Of a DNA stretch of 64,000 nt, positions 8,509 through 16,248 are shown one piece after another; the first letter of the stretch is position 1; every line of letters begins with the position of its first letter. The notes below the pieces were generated by a model. It did no database searches. It was not told the DNA's origin and saw only the letters and a program-made list of their open reading frames with translations. The position numbers and the translations under genes are program-made. Origin of the DNA: JOPF133 sp052144935 (GTDB lineage: Bacteria > Acidobacteriota > Terriglobia > Bryobacterales > Bryobacteraceae); assembly GCA_052144935.1 (NCBI GenBank), contig JBKQPR010000085.1:62001-126000 (forward strand). Reading direction: 5' to 3'.

Positions 8509-9353
8509 TGCGACTCGGACAAATTAAATCCAAGGGCGGCGTGACCGCCGCGGTGTTTGAAGAAGGCCGGGCGCGGCCCATCCCCGAGCACACCATGCTC
8601 GATCTGCTGCGCCGCGCCGAAGCGCAGCACGAACCGGTGGGTAGCCTGGCCGCGCGGCTCTCCAGCCGTCACGGCGAAGATGCCGTCCCGATTCTGCCGA
8701 TTGCGCCGCCCGAAGTGTGGGCCTGCGGCTGCACCTACGAAACCAGCGCCAGCTTTCGCGACGCCGAGCACGGCACGCGCGAGGGCATGTACGCGTATGT
8801 ATACCGCGAGGCGCGCCCGGAAATATTCTTCAAGGGGACCGCGCGGGTGTGCGTGGCGGCCGGCCAGTCCATCGGCATCCGGCCGGATTCGCGCTTTACC
8901 GCGCCCGAGCCGGAACTGGCCGTGATTCTGGGCAGCCGCGGCCGCATCGTCGGCTATACCCTGGCCAACGACGTTTCGGCGTGGGATATCGAGCGCGAAA
9001 ACGCGCTCTATCTTCCGCAATCCAAGGTCTACGACGGCTGCTGCGCGCTGGGGCCGGTCTTCGTTCCCGCCGAAGATCTGCCCGATCCCTACGCGCTCCA
9101 GATGACCTGCACGATTACCCGCGGCGGCCGGGAGCTGTTTTCGGGCGGCGTTTCCACCGCCCGCCTGCACCGCCGCGTCGAGACGCTCATCGAGTATCTG
9201 CTGCGCGCCAACCGGGTCCCCTGCGGCTCGGTCCTGCTGACCGGCACCGGCATCATCGTTCCGCAGGAGGCTGCGCTAGAGCCCGGCGACGTGGTCGCCA
9301 TCCGGGTCCCCGAGATTGGCGAGCTGTCGAATCCCGCGGCGCTGGCGGAGTAG
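8508..9353 (+). CDS. FAH-family 2-keto-3-deoxy-sugar-acid dehydratase
   Basis: 281 residues; the ATG at 8508 overlaps the dehydrogenase stop by one base. The fumarylacetoacetase-like core contains IFFKGTARVCVAAG, TAPEPELAVILG and YTLANDVSAWDIERENALYL, with QSKVYDGCCALGP after it. These are the metal-binding and substrate-loop signatures of 2-dehydro-3-deoxy-D-arabinonate dehydratase and its relatives. The reaction removes water from a 2-keto-3-deoxy pentonate to give 2-oxoglutarate semialdehyde, which the upstream enzyme would oxidise to 2-oxoglutarate. The pair fits the non-phosphorylative pentose (Weimberg-type) route. The exact sugar acid cannot be fixed from sequence. Confidence 0.85.
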   Translation: MRLGQIKSKGGVTAAVFEEGRARPIPEHTMLDLLRRAEAQHEPVGSLAARLSSRHGEDAVPILPIAPPEVWACGCTYETSASFRDAEHGTREGMYAYVYREARPEIFFKGTARVCVAAGQSIGIRPDSRFTAPEPELAVILGSRGRIVGYTLANDVSAWDIERENALYLPQSKVYDGCCALGPVFVPAEDLPDPYALQMTCTITRGGRELFSGGVSTARLHRRVETLIEYLLRANRVPCGSVLLTGTGIIVPQEAALEPGDVVAIRVPEIGELSNPAALAE

Positions 9354-9358
9354 GCCAT

Positions 9359-9717
9359 GGCCGCCCCGAGCGCCTGGCCGAGATCGCGGCCAACCTGCAT
9401 ATCCCCGAAATCCGCCGCCATATCTTTCTTTGTTGCGACCAGACCAAGCCCCAGTGCTGCGACAAGGAGGTTGGCCTGGAGGCCTGGGAATATCTGAAGC
9501 GCCGCCTGGCCGAACTGGGCCTGGACCGCGTGTACCGCAGCAAAGCCAACTGCCTCCGCATTTGCGAGCAGGGGCCCATCGCGGTGGTGTACCCCGAAGG
9601 CGTCTGGTACCACTCGGCCACCCCGTGGTGCTGGAGCGCATCGTTCAGGAGCACCTGAGCGGAGGCCGCGTAGTGGTAGAGTGGGCCTTTCGGAGGAGTG
9701 CCGCCGGCGGCCCCTGA
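9359..9717 (+). pseudogene. Thioredoxin-like 2Fe-2S ferredoxin, frame disrupted
   Basis: The frame from about 9359 reads ERLAEIAANLHIPEIRRHIF, then LCCDQTKPQCCDKE, and later NCLRICEQGPIAVVYPEGVW; the cysteines fit the thioredoxin-like 2Fe-2S ferredoxin family. At about 9624 the frame breaks after HSATP; the family's normal ending (VVLERIVQEHLSGGRVVVEW) continues one frame over to the stop at 9717. Restoring one base there mends it. The 5' end has the same problem: the only nearby ATG (9357) is in a different frame and would join after one added base. Either the gene is broken or two single bases are missing from the sequence. The family is a small cytoplasmic electron carrier. Confidence 0.75.
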
Positions 9718-9923
9718 CGGCGGACATAGGCGTTAAAATGGGGCCGGTGGCAAACGGGCCTCGGCTTCGCGCGATCCAGGTTCGACGCGCGTGTGGTTGC
9801 AGCTTCCCAGATCCCCGTTTCCAGGGAGCTTGCGGACGACCGGCCGTTCGACGAGTCGGCGGCTTCACGGCCAAGTGAACTGTTTCGTATGCTGCAAACG
9901 CGGCGACGCCCACCGGTGTGGTG

Positions 9924-10301
9924 TCAGACGACTAACAACCGTAGCCCGGGAGCGATTCGCCTGAGATCCACTGGGTCGCTGGTAACGACCGCCTGCCCGG
10001 CCCGCTGCGCACAGACCACTACATGGGCATCGGCGATATCGGCGGTCGCGGTTCGCGCCAATAACAGGCCGACAGCCGTCGCCTCCGGTCCGTTGAGGGC
10101 AATGATGTCCGTGCCCTCCTGTCGAATCAGCCGGGAGAGTCGCGCCTGAGTGGCAGGATTACGAATGGCCTGCGCCAGCGCCGTCGCTGGTATGGTGATA
10201 CGCGTGCCAAGCTCTGTAGCGCGTGCGACAAGTGCGAGCACGCGGCGATCGTTCCGGTCCAAGGCGATCAGGCCACCAGCATCGAAGGTAATGCCCTTCA
10301 C
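9924..10301 (-). CDS. vapC: PIN-domain toxin (VapC-like)
   Basis: 125 residues from GTG at 10301. The PIN fold is shown by ITFDAGGLIALDR (first acidic residue), then an alternating helix/strand pattern, DIADAHVVVCAQ (central acidic residues) and VVTSDPVDLRRI (the usual terminal TxD motif). PIN toxins are Mg-dependent ribonucleases that cut tRNA, rRNA or mRNA. The start overlaps the end of the upstream small gene by four bases, the usual toxin-antitoxin layout, so that gene is its antitoxin. The target RNA cannot be predicted. Confidence 0.85.
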   Translation of the reverse strand: MKGITFDAGGLIALDRNDRRVLALVARATELGTRITIPATALAQAIRNPATQARLSRLIRQEGTDIIALNGPEATAVGLLLARTATADIADAHVVVCAQRAGQAVVTSDPVDLRRIAPGLRLLVV

Positions 10302-10570
10302 GCGACTTTTCCCTTCCTGGCTCCTCTTTTCTGCTCCTGAGGAGAGAGCAGCAAGTCGGCCCATGCGCGCTCTTTTCCGGTTAAGGGGCCTCCCGTTTGC
10401 TGCAGCGCGTCTTCCAGCATCTCCCTCCATCCTGCCGCATCGCCAAGAGCAACTCCAACGGCATGCTGCACGAAGGCAGAAACGCTGGCCGCCTGTCCGG
10501 CTGCGACGAGGGAGCGAATTTCCTCAACCTGACGGTCCTGAAGGGTGATCGTGATCTTCGTGGCCGCCAT
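10298..10570 (-). CDS. Antitoxin of the PIN toxin (ribbon-helix-helix type)
   Basis: 90 residues from ATG at 10570. The N-terminus TKITITLQDRQVEEIRSLVA followed by SVSAFVQHAVGVAL matches a ribbon-helix-helix DNA-binding antitoxin (a beta strand plus two helices). The C-terminal part (LTGKERAWADLLL, then a basic tail) should bind and block the toxin. The stop overlaps the toxin's GTG start, which couples their translation. Antitoxins of this class normally repress their own promoter, so an operator is expected in the 120 bases between this gene and the divergent dCMP deaminase gene. Confidence 0.82.
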   Translation of the reverse strand: MAATKITITLQDRQVEEIRSLVAAGQAASVSAFVQHAVGVALGDAAGWREMLEDALQQTGGPLTGKERAWADLLLSPQEQKRGARKGKVA

Positions 10571-10690
10571 ACCAAAAACCATACCACGCAACCAATCTGG
10601 ATTCAAAGGAGGCGTCCATATATGTTCTAACGGCAGACGGGCCCCAGGCCGCCCCGGATGCCAGCGCTCTGCTAGAGTTGGTGAGAGCCT

Positions 10691-11143
10691 ATGCGAAGCA
10701 TACCCGGGTGGGACCAATACTATCTGGACATCTGCAAGGTGGTGGCGGCCCGCAGCAAAGATCCCAACACGCAGATCGGCTGCGTCGTCGTGGGACCCAA
10801 TCACGAGATCCGCTCCACGGGGTACAATTCCTTCCCGCGGGGGATTCGCGACGATGTCCCGGAACGCCTGGTCCGCCCCACCAAGTACCTGTGGATCGAG
10901 CATGCCGAGCGCAACGCCATCTGCAACGCCGCGCGCGCCGGAACGGCCACCGAGGGCTGTACGATTTTCGTCGAGATCATGCCTTGCATGGATTGCGCCC
11001 GCGCCATCGTCCAGGCGGGCATCGTCGCCGTGGTGATTTCGGCCGTGCGGATGATCCAGTATTCCAGCGAGTACTACAACGAGCATTTCGGAATGGTGGA
11101 GGTGCTGTTCGCCGAGGCCGGGGTCCACGTGCGCCGGGTTTAA
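10691..11143 (+). CDS. Deoxycytidylate (dCMP) deaminase
   Basis: 150 residues, normal for the family. The zinc site is intact: EHAERNAICNAA carries the His and catalytic Glu, and MPCMDCARAI carries the two cysteines. IGCVVVGPNHEIRSTGYNSF is the typical lead-in strand and loop. The enzyme converts dCMP to dUMP, the precursor for thymidylate synthesis, in the cytoplasm. It is divergent from the toxin-antitoxin pair and meets the zinc-ribbon gene tail to tail with a four-base overlap. Confidence 0.93.
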   Translation: MRSIPGWDQYYLDICKVVAARSKDPNTQIGCVVVGPNHEIRSTGYNSFPRGIRDDVPERLVRPTKYLWIEHAERNAICNAARAGTATEGCTIFVEIMPCMDCARAIVQAGIVAVVISAVRMIQYSSEYYNEHFGMVEVLFAEAGVHVRRV

Positions 11144-11361
11144 GGCTCGGCGGTGCGTGCGGGAGGCCGCTCGCGGGGACGGTCTCTCGGCTCGCCTTCG
11201 ACTAACGCGCGGTGAAAGCGGCACTCACAGCCGCGGCAGCGCAACGGTCTTTTGCCGAGCATCCGGAAGAGAGCGTCTATGGGGCCGCGTGGCAGCGATC
11301 GCCGGACATCGGCTCCGCCGCACGACGGGCACCGGATTGTACCGTCAGCGGTTGGCTTCAT
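11140..11361 (-). CDS. Small zinc-ribbon protein
   Basis: 73 residues. Two CxxC knuckles, CPSCGG near residue 10 and CRGCECRF near residue 42, separated by a basic linker (RRSLPRGPIDALFRMLGKRP), form a rubredoxin-like zinc ribbon. The C-terminus is Arg/Pro/Glu rich. Such small ribbons may bind nucleic acid or protein; no function can be given. It converges on the dCMP deaminase gene with a four-base overlap of stops. Confidence 0.6.
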   Translation of the reverse strand: MKPTADGTIRCPSCGGADVRRSLPRGPIDALFRMLGKRPLRCRGCECRFHRALVEGEPRDRPRERPPARTAEP

Positions 11362-11466
11362 CGAGCTCCGATGCCATCAGGTTAGCAAAACCTGCCTGTG
11401 TTCGGATACGCTGGTTGGGTGCGATTGGGTGCGATTGCCGCCGCAACCGGCCGAGCCGTGGCGCGT

Positions 11467-12027
11467 ATGAAGTATATGAGGATGCGACTTCTCTGGACGG
11501 CGCTGCTGGGGTTGGCTGCCTTAGGCGGCGCCTCGAACGACTATCTTTCCGCGAAACGCAAGTTCGACGAGATCTCGAGCGACCGCCTGCGGCCGGGGAC
11601 GCGCGTGACTTTGAGCCTCGGCGAGCTGAATGCCTGGGTTGCTGAGGAAGCCCCCGGCGGCGTGCGCAACACCAGGCTGGCGGTCACCGCTCCCGGCGTG
11701 GCGGCAGGCAGTGCGCTGGTGGATTTTGCCAAGCTGGAGCGCAGCCAGGGGGGCCAGCCCGGCTGGCTCATGTCCAAGCTGCTGGAAGGCGAACGCCCCG
11801 TCCGTGTGACGGCGCGCATCCGCTCGGGCGGAGGACAGGCCACCGTGGATGTTGACCGCGTGGAGATCGCGGGCGTGCAGATCGACGGCCGCACCCTGGA
11901 TTTCCTGATCCGCAATTTCCTGCTGCCGATGTACCCCGAGGCGGCCATCGGCCGGCCTTTTGACTTGGGTCATCGCATCGACCGGCTGGAGGTGCAGCCG
12001 GCCGCAGTGACCGTGGTAACGAAGTAG
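11467..12027 (+). CDS. Secreted unknown protein with lipid-binding-like beta pattern
   Basis: 186 residues from ATG at 11467 (ATG at 11476 also possible). A signal peptide (MRLLWTALLGLAALGGAS) is followed by a domain rich in alternating beta strands: TRVTLSLGELNAWVAEEA, RVTARIRSGGGQATVDVDRV, IAGVQIDGRTLDFLIRNFLL. The LSLGELNAWV and DFLIRNFLLPMYP stretches recall periplasmic proteins of tubular-lipid-binding type, but I cannot name a family. It is a stand-alone gene. Confidence 0.6.
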   Translation: MKYMRMRLLWTALLGLAALGGASNDYLSAKRKFDEISSDRLRPGTRVTLSLGELNAWVAEEAPGGVRNTRLAVTAPGVAAGSALVDFAKLERSQGGQPGWLMSKLLEGERPVRVTARIRSGGGQATVDVDRVEIAGVQIDGRTLDFLIRNFLLPMYPEAAIGRPFDLGHRIDRLEVQPAAVTVVTK

Positions 12028-12462
12028 CTTTCAGCGGTCGGCTTTCAACGATCCAAGCGGCCACCGGCACACGGCCGGTTCGGTACCGGGGTCCCTTCGG
12101 CGTGCGCTGATTCGGAGTGCGGGAAGCGCAGCGCCGGCCAACAGGTAGCGGCTGGCAATCAACCAAACCGGGGAAGCTCACGAAGGCCCTGTAGCCGCCG
12201 CGCCTGCTGGTACAGGAACCGGACGCGGCGCCGCCGGGGGCCGCGCTGCCAATTGCGGGCGGGAGCGCCGTGATCCGCCTGCGGAGACGTGGCGCAGGCC
12301 AACCGGCCGGGGTGCTGCCGCGGAACGCTCGTAAACGACCGAAACTAAAGGTGTGCATCTTGACGGAGGCCGGAGTCGGCCTTCTCCGCCGCTGGCGCGT
12401 GCGCTTGCCCGCGCGGGAGTCGCTGAAGGCTGGAGGGTGATTGCCGTTCCCCGAAGGCTTCT
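12028..12462. other. 435-base gap without recognisable gene
   Basis: I see no convincing coding signal. It is GC-rich with scattered short inverted motifs. At about 12351-12405 the text GTGTGCATCTTGACGGAGGC resembles the left border of the palindrome at 16123 and is followed by CGGCCTTCTCC, which pairs with GGAGGCCG; it may be a decayed half copy. Confidence 0.3.
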
Positions 12463-14118
12463 TTACGTCACCGGCCCGGGATTGAACGGCGTCAGCGCGT
12501 TGCCTAATCCCCAATGTTCCGCCCAGGTCCTGTGGCGGCCGCTGGCCACTTCCAGGATCAGGCGGAAGAGGTCCCAGCCGACCTCTTCAATGGTGGCTCG
12601 CCCGGTGGCGATCCGGCCGGCATCGAGATCGATCAGGTCGTGCCACTTCTCGGCCAGGGCGGTCCGCGAGGAGACCTTCACCACGGGAACCAGCGCCAGG
12701 CCATACGGGCTGCCTTCCCCGGTGGTGAACACGTGCAGGTTCATGGAGGCAAGCTGCTGGGTGCCGCAAATGAAATCGCTGGCCGGCGTGGCGGCGAACA
12801 CCAAGCCCTTGGCGGTCACCTTCTCGCCATGCGTGGCCACCGCGGCGATGGCGCTGGAACCGGCCTTGGCCACGCTGCCCAGGGCCTTTTCCACGATGTT
12901 GGCCAAACCGCCACGCTTGTTGCCGGGCGTGGTATTGGCGCTGCGGTCGGCTTCGCCGCGCGCCAGGTATTCGTCGTACCAGCGCATCTCGCGGATCAGG
13001 TCGCGGGCCACCCCCGGAGTGGCGGCGCGCGGAGTGAGCAAGTGTACGGCGTCGCGCACCTCGGTAACTTCCGAAAACAGGACCGTGGCGCCGGCGCGCA
13101 CCAGCAGATCGGCCGCGTAGCCTACCGCCGGATTGCAGGTCACCCCGGAGAAGGCGTCGCTGCCGCCGCATTGCAGGCCCACCACCAACTCGGAGGCCGG
13201 GCAGGCGACCCGGCGCCGGGCATCCAGGCGGACCAGCCGCTTCTCGGCCGCTTCCATGATAGTGGCCACAATCTCCGCGAAGCCGCGCTGGTCCTGCAGG
13301 CGGATGACGGCGCTGTCGCCCAGAATTGGCAGCGCGCCCGGCCGCGCCGCGCCGAGCTCCGCGGCCCTCGGCAGCGTGGTGCTCGACACCGCGGCGCCGA
13401 GTTCCGTTGCGCCCGGTAGCCCCGCGCCCGGCTCCAGTCCCAGCAGGCGCGCCGGCTGCAGCTTCTCGCAGCCGAGGCTTACCAGCAGCGGACTGCCCGC
13501 CATGTTGGCGTGCTGCGTGATGTGCCGGAGAGTGCGGATGGGGATGGCCGCGCCGGGCGCGTCGATGGCCACGCCGCAGCCGTAGGAATGCGTGACGGCC
13601 ACCACGTCGTCCACATTGCGGAAGCGGGGCAGCAGCTCGGCCTTGATGCGGCGGACCGCGTAATCCACCGTGGGCGCCACGCACTGCACGGTGGTCGCGA
13701 TCCCCAGAATGTTGCGCGTGCCGATGCTGCCAGGGGGGCTGCCATGGGGGCTGCCGTCAAAATTGCGATAGCCCTCGAAGGGGTAGCCGTCGAGCGGCGG
13801 CATGGGCGCGGGCACGGCGGTGGCCAGCGAGAGCCGGTCGAGCGGCGGGGCTGCCGGCATGTCCATGAACTCTTCGCGCACCCACGAACCCACAGGAATG
13901 GGGCGCTTGGCGAACCCGATGGTGTGCCCGTAGCGCACGATGGGCTGGCCCGGTTCCAGAGCTTCGAGCGAGATCTTATGGGACTGCGGAATGCATTCGC
14001 GCGCGGCGATTCCGCCCGGCATGGCCGTGCCCGCGGCTACGCCCTCCAAATCGACAATGATGGCGACGTTGTCGCGGGGGTGGACCCGAATGTAGATGGT
14101 TTGCGCGTCCGCCTCTAT
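12463..14118 (-). CDS. garD: Galactarate dehydratase
   Basis: A close match to the family along its whole length: HPRDNVAII (SAF-like N-domain), YTHTIGFAKRPIPVGSW-like region, PPLDGYPFEGYRN, HSYGCGVAIDAP, LVSLGCEKLQPARLL, CPASELVVGLQCGGSDAFSG, NPAVGYAADLLV, SEVTEVRDAVHLL, SANTTPGNKRGGLANIVEKA and the C-terminal WGLGNALTPFNPGPVT. It dehydrates galactarate to 5-dehydro-4-deoxy-glucarate. An extra stretch of about 40 residues (around 220-260) contains repeated AELGAA units. The first usual start codon is TTG at 14049, but homology runs upstream (IYIRVHPRDNVAIIVDLEG) to about 14118, where no ATG, GTG or TTG exists in frame. Start therefore uncertain. Confidence 0.92.
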   Translation of the reverse strand: MEADAQTIYIRVHPRDNVAIIVDLEGVAAGTAMPGGIAARECIPQSHKISLEALEPGQPIVRYGHTIGFAKRPIPVGSWVREEFMDMPAAPPLDRLSLATAVPAPMPPLDGYPFEGYRNFDGSPHGSPPGSIGTRNILGIATTVQCVAPTVDYAVRRIKAELLPRFRNVDDVVAVTHSYGCGVAIDAPGAAIPIRTLRHITQHANMAGSPLLVSLGCEKLQPARLLGLEPGAGLPGATELGAAVSSTTLPRAAELGAARPGALPILGDSAVIRLQDQRGFAEIVATIMEAAEKRLVRLDARRRVACPASELVVGLQCGGSDAFSGVTCNPAVGYAADLLVRAGATVLFSEVTEVRDAVHLLTPRAATPGVARDLIREMRWYDEYLARGEADRSANTTPGNKRGGLANIVEKALGSVAKAGSSAIAAVATHGEKVTAKGLVFAATPASDFICGTQQLASMNLHVFTTGEGSPYGLALVPVVKVSSRTALAEKWHDLIDLDAGRIATGRATIEEVGWDLFRLILEVASGRHRTWAEHWGLGNALTPFNPGPVT

Positions 14119-14804
14119 TCCGATTGAACCTGGAACGTGCCCACGAAGCCGCTGCGCTTCAGACGATTGTGCCAGGTTGTGCCGAGGCCGTCGCCGGTGT
14201 AGGCGTTCTCCAGCGTGTAGGCGGGCATGGCGTGAGTCGTAGCGTTGAGTGGCGGATACCAGACTTCTTCGTTGCCGCAGATGTGATCGGCGGCGCTCAT
14301 GCCGCGCGTCTCGATTTCCGCCAGCGAGCCGGCGGTTAGCTTGGCTGTGCCGCTGTGAATGTTGCCGCCTTCGATGGTGAGCTCGATGGGAGCGTACGAC
14401 ACCTTCACCACGTCGCTGAGCAGCTCTCCGCCCATACGGCGCGCAAAGCCCTGCAGCGCCAGCCGCTGTTCGGCGTTGGCGCGGCTATCGACGATGAGCA
14501 CCGCCTTGGCGGGATTGACCGGCTCGGTGGTCAGGCCCAGGGTGTGCTCGGAGCGGACGACGCCCACGACCGACAGGCCGGCCAGGTTGACGCCCTTCCA
14601 CTGGCCCTCGGTAATGCGCCAGCCGAACACCGCTTCGCGCCCCACCTGCTCGGCTTCGCCATTGGCAAAACATGCGCCGGTATAGACATCGGCGGTGCGG
14701 GCCTCGATATAGTTGCCGGTAATGCCGCGGGCGGGCAGCCCCTCGGCAAAGGAAATGCAAGCAGCCGCCAACACCACGGCTGCAGTCGACAGAACGTTGC
14801 GCAT
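14115..14804 (-). CDS. Secreted DUF1326 protein
   Basis: 229 residues from ATG 14804, preceded by GGGGAG at a good distance. The signal peptide (NVLSTAAVVLAAACISFAEG) is followed by the DUF1326 pattern: GNYIEARTADVYTGACFANG, REAVFGWRITEGQWKGVNLA and GLSVVGVVRSEHT. The role of the family is not known. The stop nearly abuts galactarate dehydratase downstream, so the two are likely co-transcribed; a metabolic link is only an inference. Confidence 0.8.
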   Translation of the reverse strand: MRNVLSTAAVVLAAACISFAEGLPARGITGNYIEARTADVYTGACFANGEAEQVGREAVFGWRITEGQWKGVNLAGLSVVGVVRSEHTLGLTTEPVNPAKAVLIVDSRANAEQRLALQGFARRMGGELLSDVVKVSYAPIELTIEGGNIHSGTAKLTAGSLAEIETRGMSAADHICGNEEVWYPPLNATTHAMPAYTLENAYTGDGLGTTWHNRLKRSGFVGTFQVQSE

Positions 14805-14946
14805 CCCAGTTTCTCCCCTCATGGCCATTATAGAGGATTGGGAGGAGTGGGTGGGATCGGGCCAGGAATGGGTCCGGGGTCTTCTTTTTGACACTTGGCT
14901 TGTTTTGCTCTATGCTTCCCACAGAGGCCGCATCCGACTTCCGCCC

Positions 14947-15255
14947 ATGACCGTACTCGTAAAAAGCAAAACCGATCTGGTGGTGCCTGCCAGCGTCCGC
15001 CGGCAGGCCGGCTTCAAAGCCGGCGACCGGCTGGAGTTCAAGGTCTCCAGCGGAATTGTCATGATCGTTCCTAAAGTGCCCACCGCTAACGACGAATACA
15101 CCGAGGAGCAGCGCCAAATCATCGACGCCCGCCTCGACAAAGCCGAAAGAGGCCCGATCCATGGCCCCTTCAACACCGCCGATGAGATGATCGCCCACAT
15201 GAAAGCCGAACTAAGGAAGAGAGCCGCGGCCAAAAAACCCAGACCTCCTCGCTGA
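14947..15255 (+). CDS. AbrB/MazE-like antitoxin
   Basis: 102 residues from ATG 14947. The N-terminal 45 residues (VKSKTDLVVPASVRRQAGFK, GDRLEFKVSSGIVMIVPK) form a swapped-hairpin AbrB DNA-binding domain. The remainder is helical and basic at the end (AELRKRAAAKKPRPPR), as expected for a toxin-binding tail. The stop overlaps the presumed start of the toxin gene. It should repress its own promoter and neutralise the toxin. Confidence 0.82.
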   Translation: MTVLVKSKTDLVVPASVRRQAGFKAGDRLEFKVSSGIVMIVPKVPTANDEYTEEQRQIIDARLDKAERGPIHGPFNTADEMIAHMKAELRKRAAAKKPRPPR

Positions 15256-15500
15256 GGATCGAATACAGCGAGGCTGTAGTCGAGGCCTTGGAGACGGCAC
15301 CGGAAGCCGTGAAAAAAGCATTCTTCAAGCAGGTCAAGTTCCTGGAGAACAATCTGGTCCACCCGTCCTTGCATGCCAAGAAGTACGACGAAGCCAAAGA
15401 CCGTTGGCAGGCCCGCGTGAACAAGGCTTGGCGGTTCTACTTCAAAATTACCGAGGACCGCTACTTCATCACCGAGCTGATGCCCCACTCCAAGAAGTAG
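15252..15500 (+). CDS. RelE/ParE-superfamily toxin
   Basis: The frame from 15252 reads LRIEYSEAVVEALETAPEAV, KKAFFKQVKFLENNL, HPSLHAKKYDEAKDRWQARV and AWRFYFKITEDRYFITELMP, the standard RelE/ParE fold. Such toxins cleave mRNA on the ribosome or block gyrase. No ATG or GTG is available at the homologous N-terminus; CTG at 15252 overlaps the antitoxin stop (CTGA) and gives a full 82-residue protein, while TTG at 15288 would remove the first strand. Pairing with the AbrB-type gene upstream is clear. Confidence 0.78.
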   Translation: MRIEYSEAVVEALETAPEAVKKAFFKQVKFLENNLVHPSLHAKKYDEAKDRWQARVNKAWRFYFKITEDRYFITELMPHSKK

Positions 15501-15726
15501 ATGGCGAGAGAGAGGGATTCCGAACTCGAAGACATCATCTAATCCCACCCGGCCGCATTGGACGCCGCCGTAATTGGCGCGCCCGACGAAGCCGGCGGCG
15601 AAATCGCCATGGCCTTCGTGGTCCGAAAAGACCGAGCGTCCCTGGACGCCGCCGAGTTGATGAGTTACGCTGCCGCCGCTGTGGCAGCCGAGCCGGCCGC
15701 GGCCGCAGCAAAGGACTGCCAAGCGG
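15501..15726 (+). pseudogene. Acyl-CoA synthetase C-terminal domain remnant
   Basis: Starting right after the toxin stop, the frame reads RDSELEDII, then a TAA stop at 15540, then HPAALDAAVIGAPDEAGGEI, AMAFVVRKDR and ASLDAAELMSYAAAAVA. This is the C-terminal AMP-binding domain of acyl-CoA synthetases (usual form: SELEDVIYQHPAVLDAAVIG). The stop sits where the family has tyrosine. The upstream catalytic part and the final GK-containing loop are missing, so this is a decayed fragment running straight into the RidA gene. Confidence 0.7.
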
Positions 15727-16092
15727 GTGATCCATAAGGATGGCAAGAAGCCCGACAAGCCTCCGCTATACAGCAGCACCGTGGCGTACGGCAATCTGCC
15801 GTTCATCTCCGGCGTGGGCACCCATTTCAAAGGCGATATCAAGGCCCACACCAAGTACGTGCTCGACCAGATCCAGGAGCTGTTGGAGAGCGCCGGGTCT
15901 TCCATGGACAAGGTGCTGAAGTGCAACGTCTATTTGAACGACCTGAAAGACTATGCGGCCATGAACGAAGTCTATCAGGGGCGCTTTGGCGCGGAGCCTC
16001 CCGTGCGGACCACCGTCGCGCCCGTCGGCGGCGTTCCCGGTAATTCGCAGGTTGAAATGGCGGAACAGGTCACACCGCTGGAAGCGGAGTGA
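15727..16092 (+). CDS. RidA family protein
   Basis: 121 residues from GTG 15727. The RidA fold is shown by PPLYSSTVAYGNLPFISGVG, KAHTKYVLDQIQELLESAGS, KVLKCNVYLNDLKDYAAMNE and PPVRTTVAPVGGVPGN, the last holding the conserved arginine of enamine/imine deaminases. It should hydrolyse reactive enamines released by PLP enzymes, or act in a related step. The frame may continue upstream: AEPAAAAAK lies in the adjacent frame just ahead of TAKRVIHKDG, so an export signal could have been lost through a one-base shift. Confidence 0.88.
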   Translation: MIHKDGKKPDKPPLYSSTVAYGNLPFISGVGTHFKGDIKAHTKYVLDQIQELLESAGSSMDKVLKCNVYLNDLKDYAAMNEVYQGRFGAEPPVRTTVAPVGGVPGNSQVEMAEQVTPLEAE

Positions 16093-16122
16093 CATTTAGC
16101 GCCTCCTCAATCGGGTGTGTAC

Positions 16123-16219
16123 CTTGACGCGGAGGCGCAGAGACGCGGAGGAAGTCGCGGAGGGCAAGAAAAGAATTGATCTCCGCGCTTCCTCCGCGTC
16201 TCTGCGCCTCCGCGTCAAG
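16123..16219. repeat. Long palindrome, copy A
   Basis: Two arms of about 38 bases (16123-16161 and 16182-16219) pair perfectly apart from one extra base, around an 18-base AT-richer loop. The arm begins CTTGACGCGGAGGCGCAGAG and contains the shared core GACGCGGAGGAAGCGCGGAG. It lies between the convergent RidA and TonB-receptor genes, where it could serve as a two-way terminator. It belongs to the family described in the findings. Confidence 0.9.
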
Positions 16220-16248
16220 TGCGCTTTCCAGTTTGAGCCAAAGCCTCG

